Shown here one piece after another: positions 1 through 11,429 of a DNA stretch of 64,000 bases (position 1 is its first letter; each line of letters begins with the position of its first letter). Below the pieces are notes generated by a model that did not search any database, was not told the origin of the DNA, and worked only from the letters and a program-made list of their open reading frames with translations. Source of the DNA: Diplolepis rosae (Eukaryota > Arthropoda > Insecta > Hymenoptera > Diplolepididae). The stretch lies in assembly GCA_030998225.1 (NCBI GenBank), contig JAPYXD010000738.1, positions 2,294,001 through 2,358,000 on the forward strand. Reading direction: 5' to 3'. The translations under genes and the position numbers were made by a program.

Positions 1-232
1 AGTCTGTCCACAACATAACTAGCCTTCAAAACATAAAAATTCCTGTGAATCAATGACTTAAATTTTTTTCATTATTTAAAAAGAAATGACAGGGTGTTTC
101 AAATAATTTAAAATAAGAAATCATCACTACTAGAAAATGGTTATTTTTTCCTATCATCTTGACAGGCTAATCTGGCCCAGGTCTGTTGCTAGTTAGCCCA
201 GTGTATGACATAAAGCTTCTTAAGTTTCTATA

Positions 233-915
233 CGAGGTCTGTTAAAAAAATAAGGTGAATTTTAAAATTTCGCGGGCTATGTACATTCGGTTTTCGATTT
301 TTGTTTCTTATGTTGGCACACTTGTCCCGAACGTATGTTCACAGTTTCAGCAATATACAATTTTTTGTTTGTTTGTGAGAGGCATAAAGGCTAGAAGTGT
401 TTTGCATGTGTTAACGATTTTCTTCTGTCGAAAAAAATTGATCAAAGAATATGCATCAAATTTTATGTAAAAAATGGAATTAAGTACTCAAAAACACTTG
501 AAATGTTGAAAGTGGTATACGGTGAGTGTACTGTAAGTCAAAAATGTGTTCACAAGTGGTACAAGCTCTTCACAGGAGGTCGAGAAGAGGTGAATGACGA
601 CGTATATATTATATTTTCTGTTCCCAAGATTGAAGAGACCCATGAAAGGAAGGCGTTTCGCTACGATTGAGGAGATAAAAACCGAATCGCTAAAAGAGCT
701 TAAGGACATACCAAAAAGTGCATATCAGAAGTGTTTCGAGGATTGGAAAAAACGCTGGCAAAAGTGTATTATATTTGAGGGGGATTATTTTGAACGGAAT
801 AACATATAAATTCATGAATGAATTGATGTTTTTCAAAAAAAATGAAAATATTAAATACAACCTGTACCAAAAAATTTTGAAGTTTTTATTTCCAGGGTTT
901 GAAAACATCCCTTAA
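233..915 (+). mobile_element. mariner-family deletion derivative
   Basis: The left end CGAGGTCTGTT just after a TA dinucleotide (231-232) looks like the terminal repeat of the SETMAR-like group of insect mariners. The interior keeps the start and the end of the transposase but not the catalytic core. I could not find a matching inverted end on the right, so that end is truncated or decayed and 915 is approximate. Confidence 0.7.
436..809 (+). pseudogene. mariner transposase remnant, catalytic core deleted
   Basis: Mariner transposases bind their terminal repeats with an N-terminal helix-turn-helix and cut DNA with a DDD/DDE domain. Here bases 436-600 translate to the helix-turn-helix part (ending HKWYKLFTGGREEVNDD), and bases 594-809 encode the C-terminal tail (MKGRRFATIEEIK, then IPKSAYQKCFEDWKKRW and GDYFE). 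About 200 residues with the catalytic acidic residues are missing between them, and the two pieces are in different frames. The product cannot be active. The family call rests on the highly characteristic C-terminal tail shared with SETMAR-type mariners. Confidence 0.8.
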
Positions 916-2452
916 TGAATTAAAAAGTGTAAAAACTGCTGTTTCGTCCCCAGCACGTTCGCTTAGATCAAAATTTTGGGTTGTTTTGAATAGCTCTAGT
1001 GATGCCCAAAAGATTGACACCTTCGAAAAATGGCGGAAAAAATGATAAAAACCGCCCTTATCAAATAAAGACTAAAAATAGTGGAAAACGGCTATCCCGC
1101 CCGAAACACACCTACTTGGCTTAAAATGTCGTGCTTTTGTTTTCTTTATCAGCCTCAAAATTACCACACCTCAATAGAACCATTAGAAAACAAACCGTGA
1201 GAAAAACAAACAAAAAAAGAGGAAAGAAAAAAGAAGGCAACCTTCCAAAACCCCTTCCATCTTAGAATTGTTATAATGTTAGAAATGTCACGAGATGGTA
1301 TTGAGTAAAGGTATCATAAAATTGGAAAAAAAGTACTACATTTTTAAAAAAAATTTTCTCAATGTTATGGAGATTAAATGAATAAAAAAAATTTGTTTCA
1401 TAAATTTACTAAAAAGTAACAGAATTTCCTGATAGTCTGTCTAAATTTTGGGAGGCTGCAGCTGAATAAAACTCCACTCACATGTTTTGGGAAATTGCGG
1501 TAGAAATTTCTAACAGTGTAGAATTCGTATTAGCAATTATAAGCTAATTTTCATAAATAATCCTTTGTAATTTTATACTACATATGTACTTGTATCTATA
1601 TCTTCAGTAACATTCAGACACAAATATATACTAGTTTTTTAGGTGATTAACCTTAGATTTATGTGCTAGAATTTTATTGTTATTCCTAAGAAAGTTTTTA
1701 GGTAATTTATCAATGTCTTCTGTACAATTTTATGTAAATTTTCTCACGATATTTTACATTTGTCACATTACCAAAGTTTATTCCAAAATAGGACTCATAT
1801 ATGCAATTTTTTGTCCACTGTTTTAAAATTCTGGAAATAAAGATCACTGATGAGGACTCCGATTAGAGTCGAAACGTTTGAAAGTATGTAACTTTCTGAG
1901 ATCATTTCTGGACCCTAAAGCCAATTATTAACAACAACATCGTATGAAATTATTATTATACCTTATTTATATTTACATATTTAAGTTCGAAGGGCTACAC
2001 TATTTATTATTGCACACGCTTAAAATTAAATTTCAAAATCGCTTTTGGGTTCGAACCCTCTAACTCTACCTATATTTACATAAATAAACACATTCCTAGT
2101 TTTTTTGTTGTTTTTGAAACAGTGTTTATTGATCATGTTTACATAACATTTATTTACAGTTTTTAGCGTAGAAAAACATTGGTAAGTAAGCACGCTTAAC
2201 GGTTTACAGAATATAGTTTGTTCTATACGGCCCGTAGCGGGCACTTACAAAAACGTCGATTACAGATATTAGAATACAAGTGGGCAATGTAGCTTGTTTT
2301 GTGAATAGGTCTTTGAAAGTACCTTCTATCTCAATATTTATAAGAACTAGAAAAACATGCCGCATGTGCGATTCAGAAAAAAAGTAGGTGAAAATTTGTC
2401 GTTAATTTAGTCAGGTTTAGTTAATACAGGCTTATTGATTATCGGCGAGCCA
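916..2452. other. intergenic, no gene recognised
   Basis: AT-rich DNA with no reading frame that I can support. It contains one recurrent motif at 1845-1876 (listed separately). The last few hundred bases before 2453 may be the 3' untranslated tail of the LINE fragment that follows, but no poly(A) or simple-repeat tail is clear. Confidence 0.5.
1845..1876 (+). other. recurrent CTGATGA...GAAAC motif
   Basis: CTGATGA, then GACTC and GAGTC that can pair around a CGATTA loop, then CGAAAC. Related motifs occur at 38124-38154, 52363-52394 and, inverted, 51262-51291. The layout recalls a hammerhead ribozyme core, but stem II carries an extra G and no stems I or III are obvious, so a ribozyme is not established. 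Confidence 0.35.
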
Positions 2453-3420
2453 CTAATACCTTTCAAAGTTTTTTCTATGTTTATATTTTATGTCTCTGTT
2501 GGTTAGGGAGATGGAGAATCTTATATCGTCGTAGTTTAAGCAATTTTGATTTGGTTCATAAAGGATTTTGCCATTGAAAGCATGTCGATGTACATGGTAT
2601 ATTATAGGCACATTATTGTTATCTTGAATGAACCCTTCGCTGTCAAGATACGTAAAGGCTTCTGTAGGAATATAACCAGTTTTTAATGATTTTGCATAAT
2701 AATTAGGATTGTGGTAAAATGCACCAAATATAAGTGGATTCTCCTTATTCATTGAAGCACTTGCTATGTGGTCTCTGTTGAGTTTTAGTATAAAATTGTC
2801 AATGCGCGGTGTATTGGCCTTGTCATACAATTTTTTGATTGAATAGTGTCTTTCGTAATTTGATTCAGAAGTTTTATACATTTTTAGACAATCCCGAAGA
2901 CAATTTTTTTCAAATATTCTAAGTTTTTCCATGGCCGAAGGGGATATATTGTACCAGATTTGGCATCCGTATGTAAGAATTGGTCTGACTAGGAGCATGT
3001 AACAGACAACCTTAACTTTGAGGTTTAAATGTGCAGAATGAAACAGACTTTTCGCATTAAAGTAAGCTTTTTTTGCTCTATGTATAGCAATATTAATGTG
3101 GTTGTTATACTTTAATAGTTCGTTTAAGTGGATTCCAAGATATTTCACAGTGCTGTTATGCTCTAACTGAAGGTCGTTATTCGGAATGGGTTTTATTTTG
3201 AAGTCCCTCCATACCTTTCGATATTTTTTGTTAAAAGCGTTTATTCTAGGTCTAAATAGAATCGTTTCGCTTTTGCGGTAGTTATATTTCAACCTCCATG
3301 TTTCAAAGTAAAATTTACATTTATGAATATCTCCTGTAACGTGAATTGGACTTGGTGGTCGAGGCACCTGTGATTGACATCAATGATGATGTCGTCAGCA
3401 AAGGCTATTCCTTTTATATT
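2453..3420 (-). pseudogene. LINE reverse transcriptase, C-terminal fragment
   Basis: Minus-strand remnant of a non-LTR retrotransposon ORF2, probably Jockey/I-like. The reverse transcriptase active-site motif GIAFADD lies at about 3385-3410 in one frame; the rest (thumb and C-terminal region with TVKYLGIHL, RPILTYGCQIW and FEKNCLRDCLKMY) runs from 3367 to the stop at 2453 in another, so there is a frameshift near 3360. The fingers, the endonuclease and any RNase H are absent: this is a 5'-truncated copy, the usual product of incomplete target-primed reverse transcription. It abuts the RNase H end of a different LINE at about 3420. Confidence 0.75.
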
Positions 3421-4542
3421 TCGTTTGGTGTTGATACCGTACATTTTAGTTCAATTTCGCAAAGATATGGATTGCTATTGATATTCAAAAGGGGATTTTG
3501 TAAGCATTGAAGAACAATAAGCGAGTCAGACAAAATGATATTGCAGGCATCAGTGTTTTTAAGCGCTAGAGCCAACGAGTCTCTCATTGCAATACATTTA
3601 GCTGTAAAGACTGATGTTTTTTTGTTCAAGCTCCTTTTAATTGTAATTTTTTCTTTGACGTTTACGCATGCTCAACCAGTTGAGAGAGTAGTTGAACTTT
3701 TGCTGCCGTCGGTATAAAATAATCTAGTGTTCGGAGTGTCCAATTCATTACATACTTTTTCTAAACTCTTATATTGATGGGTTGGCAGTTCTGTTATTTT
3801 TTTGTACGGAGTTGGGTTCATAATGATATTGTAGTCATAGAGATACATGTTATAATTTCGAGATTTCACCATATTTTTAACAGAGCAAAACAAATTTTCG
3901 ATACGGGATTCGTATAATCTATTCTTTTTACGTTTGCTTTTCTTATTTTGATTATAGTACTTTTTGACAGTCTTATTTATAGATAGGTTCTCATTTGATA
4001 AAATTTTGGATATATAAGAGTCGCAGGATCGGCACCCCACCAAATTCCTTGAAGATATTTCATTAAGTTGATTGCCCTAGCGCATCGTGATCTGAATTTA
4101 TTAATTTGTTGGACAAATGAAAGTTTATAATCAAATGTTATTCCTAGAAATTTCGTATTTTCGCTAGATTTGATCAGTAAATCATCCAATTTAATTGCAG
4201 ATTCCCCAGGCTTAATGTCTTTATTATTAAAGTGCATAAATATAGTTTTCTCAGAAGCGAGAGATAAATTGATATTAGAGAGATTTATGCTTATCTGTTC
4301 TAGAGCTTTTTCAAGAGCTTTTAAGCTAGTGGCATATATCGCGATGTCATCTGCGGAATGAAATACTGAAACTCGGCATGGTATGTTATTCACAATATCG
4401 GCTACAAAAATTATGTATAAAAAAGGGCTCAAGACACCTCCTTTAGGGACGCCTTTAAACGTTAGTTTCGGTTCGCTGATTATATCGGCATAAACAAGTC
4501 TTTCCGTTGTAATGAACTTTATAAATTTGATTAGCATTAGCG
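3421..4542 (-). pseudogene. LINE ORF2, second half: RT active site and RNase H
   Basis: This is the downstream half of the LINE whose first half lies at 15096-16893. The coding sequence begins exactly at the AGCG target duplication of element A. It contains the RT motif GVPKGGVLSPFLY (about 4420-4455), the catalytic motif SADDIAIYA (about 4345-4370, Ser in place of the usual Phe or Tyr) and FLGITFD. At about 4020 the frame changes and roughly 100 residues appear deleted. An RNase H domain starts at FYTDGSKS (about 3700-3720) and continues with AKCIAMRDSLALAL and ILSDSL to about 3425, with an in-frame TGA at 3672-3674. RNase H after RT is typical of I-clade LINEs. Non-functional. Confidence 0.8.
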
Positions 4543-6544
4543 TGTTACGAACGGGCAATTTTGATTTTAAACAAAATTTTCAAAAAAAACTATCCCACGC
4601 AAAGACCTGAAAAGAGGTGTTACAAGAGAAGAAATGAGAAGTAGTTGCCTTAGTTTGTTCGCTGGAGGAACCAAACAGTCAAAGTAATTCACATCACTTT
4701 GTTTATTTTATTTATTGTGGGTGATCGTCCTCTGAGCTCTATTTCCTGTGGAAATACCTTGCTGTGCCTAGCCTTGAGTTCCTGTAAGCGTTAAGGTTTT
4801 CAAATAACTTTAGATTTCAATTTACCGTGAACTGACACAAAATTTATTCACCAGAGTAGTGGTGGGGTTATTTAGACAAAGGCAATTCTTAAAAATTGTA
4901 ATGCGTCACAAATAACATACTTTTGACGATATTAAAATTTACCAAATTTTTACGGTAGAAAGGTTAAAAATCTATAGTACGGCACAAAATTATTGCGATA
5001 GAAAGCTTAAAAATCTACAATACGGCACAAAATTATATAATTTGTTTGTATTAAACATTCTGTTATTACTCAAATTTACCAATATTTTTACGACCTTAAC
5101 ACTACCGCCTGACCTTCGGACGAGAAGAGTCGACGGGCAAAAATTCAATTCGTTTTACAAAAAAAAAAATAATCATAGGCTGTCGCTGAGATTAATTTTA
5201 GAATTCCTGAGGAAGTCAGCTGTAAGCTCAGGTGACAGAGAGACAGAGAGAACGCGAGAGAGGGAGGTCGAGATTACATACTCTTACCTTGCTTTCCCGG
5301 GCCATAAATTCCTCTCCTGGGTTTCCCTAGCGGCACACAACACTACTCTCACTTGCACGCCGCGAGGTGTCACTCCAAAGGCTACCGCGAAATTCTGTCG
5401 TAATTTTTGCAAAAGCCCCAGATTTTTTTTTTTTTTTTGAGTTTTTAAATACGTCGAATCGCACCGATTTTACCGATGTGGTCTTACAAATCGGGGCGAT
5501 ACGCGCACAAGCTTCTCAGCTTTCTTGTTCTTTCGAAACACAGTGGTTAACACTTGGTTTCACTCCCAAACTGGACCGATTGCACACAGCTTTTAAATTT
5601 GTTTTTAAATTTGTTTCTAAATTTATTTCTAAAATTGTTTCTAAATTTGTTTCCAAAATTGTTTCTAAATTTGTTTCTACGCGATTCGTTTACCCAATTT
5701 ACGTCCCGAAACACCCCCTAGTGTACTCGAATTTTCGACTCTGAGGAGCCTTCGGAGTCACTCTCACGACGCGATTCGTGATGGGAAACATGGACGGAGC
5801 ACGGGAACAGTCACCTGTCCTTTTTTCCACACAACCAGCTGGACATCTTGTCCGCCCGAGAAATCGAAAAGGAATGCCGGCGAGGATCGGTAAAAATTAC
5901 CGTCGTGGGTGTATGCATGGAAGGGACTTTTGCGAATTTGTAACTTGACTCCTGCTGACTACTGTGAGAACGAAGGCAGGATGTGGCGCGACCTTAAAAT
6001 GCTGATGCTGATAACGCGCCAGCTAAACAGTTTTGCAGGACACGTGCACTAATGTCAAATCAAAGTCAATCGTTTAATTCTCGTCATTAGAATTATCGTT
6101 TCAATAATAATTATTATTATATAGTTAATTATTATTATAATAAAAGTATCGTCAAATAATTAATTATTATAACAATAATTATTATTATGTAATCATTCAT
6201 CATTATAACGATTATTTTTATTAGGTGATACTACGAATGTCGCTAAAATTATTAGTTCGTATTTTTATCAGCATTTTAAAGTTGCGCTGGAACTCTATTG
6301 CATTAAGAGAGCCAGAATATGAAGGAGACTTGTCGCCACCCCTTCCCCGCGCTCTCCCTATCTCCCTCACATGAACTGTAGTGCAGCGAGTGCACGTGTG
6401 ATTGACGGCTAGAAGAAAGAAAAAGAACAGACGAGAAAGTAAAGAGAGTCTTGGCCACGACACGCATGATACAATTACGCGTTGGCCACGGGAGTATCTT
6501 ATCATTGATTTGATTACTCCCAACTCGTAGAGTCAACCGTAACA
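4543..6544 (-). repeat. LTR of element A (3' LTR)
   Basis: 2,002 bp direct repeat of 13101-15095; by eye the copies differ by scattered substitutions and small indels, so the insertion is not recent. It is long for an errantivirus-type LTR. It contains a poorly conserved array of TTTCTAAATTTG-like units (about 5590-5680) and an AT palindrome cluster built on ATTATTAT (about 6090-6210), both present in the other copy. Apparent open frames inside are not conserved genes. Confidence 0.9.
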
Positions 6545-6879
6545 AACCCGCGCTGGAATAGAAATGGTCGTCCCCGATCATTGCCAGTGTCCGAGACTAT
6601 CATTTCCACCAGATCCTATAACAAGGTTTTAACATTATACTATGATAAATATATTATCTCACACCTTCACACATAAGAGTTTTTAAACTGTTCCGCATTT
6701 TCGTAATTTAGGTCACATTCCTCATCCCTCCATTCAAACACTTTCTAGAGACATTATTCTCTCTTCACATCACTATCACGACACTACGTTGCTGGAAGCA
6801 GGGTGTTGATCCCTTTCTTGTTGGAAATGGCACTGGATCTCTACGAGACCCTGTCGCAGTAAGAGAGTAGTTCCTGACT
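6545..6879 (-). other. env-LTR spacer of element A
   Basis: About 335 bp between the env stop and the 3' LTR. A polypurine tract is expected next to 6545 on the minus strand, but only a short G-rich run is seen, so the tract is decayed or atypical. No gene. Confidence 0.5.
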
Positions 6880-8925
6880 CTAGGCTGGTTGAAGCGTTTG
6901 CTTAGGAATGCTGATCCCAGGTGTTGATATTGGTATAACGACTGAATTGACGGGTCCTGGAGCTTCCTTATTGTCATTTGACAGAGGTATTAAAACATCC
7001 TGAGACGAAGCAGGCATCTCTGGTTTGTTTAAGATAGTCCGTGTCGTAGCTGAGTCCGGTCCTCCCAAAGTTGGAGACTTCTTCCTACGACAACACGTCC
7101 AGCAGGTTGATGCAACAATTAAGATTTTAACATGACAATCGTACACCAGAAAGAGTTGTGCTAGCAATCCAATCCCTGCATAGGATCCATGTATCAGGTT
7201 GGAATGACTCGCCTTTTCCTGCCGTTGTAAGCTAAAATCATGGAGCTGCTGTTCCAGCTGGTCGAGTGCCCTTTCACCTTCTTGGTACCGTTGATATTGT
7301 GGAGTTGGTGAAGAAGCAGGTAATGGTAATCTCACGGATGAATTGTCGTGAAACTTTGTAGGTAACTTGGTTAAATCCAAATGAATGCTAGATTCATAGA
7401 CTATCAAAGAAGTTCCGGAAATGGGTTTTAGCCCAGGTAGAGTTGCCAAGTTCGTTCGCAGCTCACAGCCTAGTGGAATTCTGATGAGTCCTGATCCATT
7501 GATCTTGATGCTAATTGTTTTCTTAGTGATACATTTTATTTCCATGCCGATCTCCTTGGGCGTAGAGTAGAGCCAGCCGTTACGTGAACGAATAGCTTGC
7601 CAATATGGATGCTGTTCGTAGGATACTTCGATGTTGCATAGTTTGAAAGATGCGAGCGTTGGATCCAAAAGCAGTTGCAACTCACATCTAGTATAAGTTG
7701 CCGTCTCGTAGATATGGAATAGTCCTGGGCACATTATATAGTTCTGCAGATCCCCACAGAGTGCGCGATTCGAACGAGTTAGAAACATATACGTGCGTCT
7801 GGTATCCTCGATGACGAGATGTGTGACTGGGGTCTGGATGAATGCTCTTCCTGTGCCGTGTCCAAAAATAGGTTGGTGCACCGGTAGAGCGTGCATTTCG
7901 TATAAGGTATATTCGGCTACATCCAGCAAGGGAATGTCAATAATTACTTGGAACGTTCCATTCTTACAGACGATTATCGTTTCAGAAATTTGTGTCAGCT
8001 TCTCAATACTGATGTTTGGTCCTGACAGCGGAAATGATGTTTTTGGAGAATGGTCTTGAATATCCCGGAATATTGACTCGAGTTGTTGGGATGTAAGAAG
8101 CGAGGGATGTAATTTTCCGTCCCTTGCTGCGTATACGACGTCTATAAGCTGGTGGGCTGACCTCAGGTATTCATCTACTCTTTGCTCAACGGAATGAAGG
8201 ACTGCAGTGATCGTCTGCGTAAGTGTGATATGGTCCACGGACGTTGCTATCTCGTTTGCATGAGCCATTTTTGATAGTAATTTAGATTTAAGCCCGTACA
8301 TTTGACCTTCCTGTTCCTCGACTGTCTGATGTAGCTGTTCAAGTTGGGAACGAACTAGATGAGTTTGTGTTCCAACTAGAAGTCATAAGTTCGCCTGAGC
8401 CTGATTTAGATCGTCAATTTTGGAATCCATCATTACTCTGTCTTCACAGGTGAGTAATCCTGCAACTGGACCGACTATCCCTCCTACGAAGCCTAACATG
8501 GGTGTGGCTCTTGTTGCCCTCACACCACTTGGTAGATTAATCGGTAATTTTCTGGCAGACTGAAATGCCAAATTCTCCACCTCTTGATGAATTATATCTT
8601 GAAGTCGACTGGCTGCATCCAATTTTGGTTGGAGATCGTAATCGGTAACTATACGTTGACACTCTTCCTCCATCCTGGGACGGCAGTGTTTGGTTAAAGC
8701 TTTCATCTTCAGCTGATAGTAGGCCAATGAGTCATAAAGATTTTCGACATGGAAAAATGTGTTAATTCTCCAGTTACTGATCCTTCTTCTTACTGGTCCC
8801 TGGTGCTCATAGTACATCCCAGCGCTAGCTTCAAATTTTAGATGTTTATACGGGGTTTCTGCTCTTGTGGTGCTGGTCCAGGCGACGCAGGAGAGAAACA
8901 ACATGGTGAGAAGACGAGAATACAT
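6880..8925 (-). pseudogene. env: errantivirus-type envelope glycoprotein, one in-frame stop
   Basis: Envelope proteins of insect errantiviruses and the related baculovirus F proteins mediate membrane fusion. The frame opens at 8925 with a hydrophobic signal peptide (residues 3-15). A furin-like RATR (residues 136-139) is followed by a glycine-rich, hydrophobic fusion-peptide-like segment. A single TGA at 8383-8385 interrupts the frame; the same frame then runs open to 6880, with Cys-containing ectodomain sequence, NGT, NGS and NSS glycosylation sequons, a hydrophobic membrane-anchor candidate about 100 residues from the end and a Cys/Arg/Lys cluster (CWTCCRRKK) just after it. The combined length, about 680 codons, is close to an intact Env. 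The stop should yield a secreted N-terminal fragment only. Confidence 0.75.
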
Positions 8926-9027
8926 TTTGCTTTTTTTTTTCGACCCATCAGTAGGAAACGAATCTGAATAATAGATGAATTAGAATTAAAAATAGTGCTA
9001 CTAACATGCTTCAAAGTTACATTGTTG

Positions 9028-10125
9028 TTAACAGCAAACGACCGAGAGCTTATCGACATGTTTGGTGAATCTTGTACCATCGTCGGCTTCAAGAATCACA
9101 TTATGATTTTCTGTGAAACCCACTATGGCACAAGTTCCAACGGCTCGTTTATCAAACTTGTTCTTGCGAGCATCCTTAAAAATCATCAGCCTGTCACCAA
9201 TAGCGGCGTTTAGAGGTCGCGCTGTTTTGTCGTAACGTAATTTCGACTGCTCTTTGGCCCGAATCATATTTTTCGCGGCGATTTTTTTAATGTCGTTTAG
9301 CCGAATAATCAGATCTCGGAGATAGGAGCCATACGTTTCTAGTTTATCTGTGGTTGCGAATGAACTAGGCATACGTGCTACCATCCCATTAACTAATTAG
9401 AATGGTGAAAAATTGGTTGATTCATGGACGGATGTATTATAGGCAAACATCGCGAAGGGTAACAATCGGTCCCAGTCGTCGAAACCATCTGCATAATGTT
9501 TTATATAATTAGCGAGTACTATATGGCTACGCTCAAGTGAACCGTTAGTCTGAGGCCGATATCCCGAAGTGGTTAATTGCTTAACCCCGAATATCTTTCC
9601 CAGTTTTCGCATGAGCCTGCTTATGAAACTTCCCCCTTGGTCCGTGAGGATACAACGGGGAGTTCCGTATTGAGCTATTAGGTGTTGCGCGATGGCATGA
9701 GCAACTGTTTCTGTTTTTAAGTCTGGTATAGGCACTGCAATGCATAGTTTTGAAAAATTGTCTTGCATAGTGAGTATATATTGGTTTCCACTAGGAGTGG
9801 TCGACAATCTCCCTGCGGTATCTAGAGAGACCTTATCAAACACTCCCAGTGGGGTGTCAGTGATAACCATAGGTTCGTGGTTACGCGCCCGCACCAACTT
9901 GTTTTCCAAACAGCTTCTACAGTTCCAAATGTAATTACGTACGTCATTTCGCAAACCAGGCCAAGTGTATCTTTCGCGTATGCGACGGTATGTTTTGGTT
10001 ACTCCCTTATGTCCTCCGATTAGACTATCGTGATTTTCGAATATAATCTGGAGACGGTCTTCAACTGGGGGTACCTCTATCTTCCCATGGCAGAGTGTTA
10101 TGGTGGGCGGGCCATTGAGGAACAT
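9028..10125 (-). pseudogene. pol: gypsy integrase of element A
   Basis: Integrase inserts retroelement cDNA into chromosomes. The N-terminal zinc-binding HHCC domain is visible (HDSLIGGHKGVTKTY ... CRSC), followed by the catalytic core with all three acidic residues: D in SLDTAG, D in LTDQGGSF and E in GSLERSH. The frame stops with TAA at 9397-9399, where relatives have Glu, and continues in the same frame to 9028 through a C-terminal region containing KLRYDKTARPLN and the small barrel-like end. The single nonsense mutation removes the C-terminal DNA-binding domain. Upstream lies the pol linker, downstream env, as in errantiviruses. Confidence 0.85.
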
Positions 10126-10149
10126 GTCCGACAGTAGCTCTCTCGTTCT

Positions 10150-11100
10150 TTAAAACTTCAAAACATCTTTAAAACTCAGTAGGCCTGTCCGCACGTCTTC
10201 CCAACTAGTGTCGTCGAAATGATATTTTTGGATAACTATTGAGTAGGTTGTGTATTTTCCTAGAGGAGTGACTAGGATTTGCCCCTTTCGTGGTTGTTTC
10301 TCCCATAATTCTTGTGGGTCCACACGGTCTGTGGCGATTAGTAGTTTAAAAATAGTGTTAGCAGGTTCACAATCTTCCGAAATAAAATGGGCGTAGTTAT
10401 CGCGGCGATAGGTTATTGGTTCGGTCCATTCGTGACGGATGGATGGAGCGATTTCTAAAGCTTTTGGTAGGCTACTATGGTATTCTGGTACTTTCATTAC
10501 TTCTTCTTCTGAAAGCGGAGGAGTAAGATCGAAAGATGGCAACCTTATGTCAATAGGAGACCGGATCAAAGGAAAGTCCTTTTCAGACTGAAAGGGAGTA
10601 GAATCCTTCTTGGGTTTTTGTTCATCACCGATTAGCATAATAGGTTGTTCAGTTGCAAGTTGAGTTGGAGTTGATCGCGCGAAGGGTACAGGTGCCATGG
10701 TCGGTGTTTGAAACAGAGAGCGTCGTGAAGGTTGCTGTCCCAATATGGGAGAATCCATAAATTTGTACAGTTCCTGTTAGTGGTTCCTGACTATTTCCTT
10801 GATCTAAGTGTTTTTGAAATGCTTCTAGAAATTTATTTACTTGCTCTGGCAGATGATCGTCTATGTCCACACAGGGATCCATGTTCTCTAAATAAAGTAA
10901 GAGATCCCGATCTTCTTCTCCTTCAGAGACCGCAGTAATGTTTATTCGAGGACATGCGTTTGAATTCGACTGCTTCAGACCTTCCTGATCCCAGAAGTAG
11001 GATTGGTGTTCTGCAATGGATTTTTCGAATTCGGCCACTGATTTTTGAACTTCTCTTCTCCGAGCATGGGCGTTGCGCACCCCAGTTGCCTCGTCCCAAA
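10150..11100 (-). pseudogene. pol linker between RNase H and integrase, element A
   Basis: This stretch carries the poorly conserved connector that joins RNase H to integrase in gypsy-like pol. Near its end is the block TYRRDNYAHFI, matching RKDNYAYFV at the same place in elements B (about 23698) and D (about 44700), which identifies the region. The coding is split over at least two frames: 10649-11080 (basic start, then acidic EEDRDLLLYLENMDP) and 10150-10758, with a frameshift near 10745. It joins directly to the RT fragment at about 11100, so RNase H has been deleted. Confidence 0.65.
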
Positions 11101-11418
11101 TAGGCTACTACAGGGCACAAAAAATCGCACTTGTCTGGCTGCAGCTTTAAATTGGCCTCCCGTAGTCGCTTGAAGAGTCTCCTGGCCTTTACGTCATGCT
11201 CCTCCAGAGTTTCTGAATAGATAATGACGTCATCCAAGTACACGAATGCTTCAGTTCCCAACATTCCGGTGAGGACCGTATCGATAATCGCTGGAATGTT
11301 GCTGGAGCATTCTTTATACCCATGGGCAGTCGCTGATATTCGAAGTGACCGTCTGGGGTCGAGAAAGCTGTTTTGGCCCTGTCTTAGGGATGAAAGAACC
11401 TGCTACATACCACCTTAG
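11100..11418 (-). pseudogene. pol: reverse transcriptase fragment, element A
   Basis: Only a central piece of gypsy RT survives: [17 protein letters not shown] and NAPATFQR (about 11270-11390), then the catalytic [11 protein letters not shown] (about 11215-11255) and KLQPDKCDFL. A frameshift separates the first two blocks from the YLDD block. Protease and the first half of RT are missing on one side, and the thumb, connection and RNase H on the other. The piece is fused directly to gag sequence at about 11420 and to the pol linker at about 11100, so two large deletions or template switches shaped this copy. Confidence 0.8.
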
Positions 11419-11429
11419 CCTAGCAATAT

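Noticed and set aside
255..470. Open frame with hydrophobic segments upstream of the mariner remnant
   Set aside because: It overlaps the terminal and untranslated part of the mariner element and has no recognisable product.
5042..5744. Open frames in the LTRs of element A (also 13600-14274)
   Set aside because: They lie entirely inside the LTR, differ between the two copies by frame-changing differences and consist of low-complexity sequence.
6090..6210. ATTATTAT palindromes as a replication origin
   Set aside because: Present in both LTR copies and simply AT-rich; nothing else suggests an origin.
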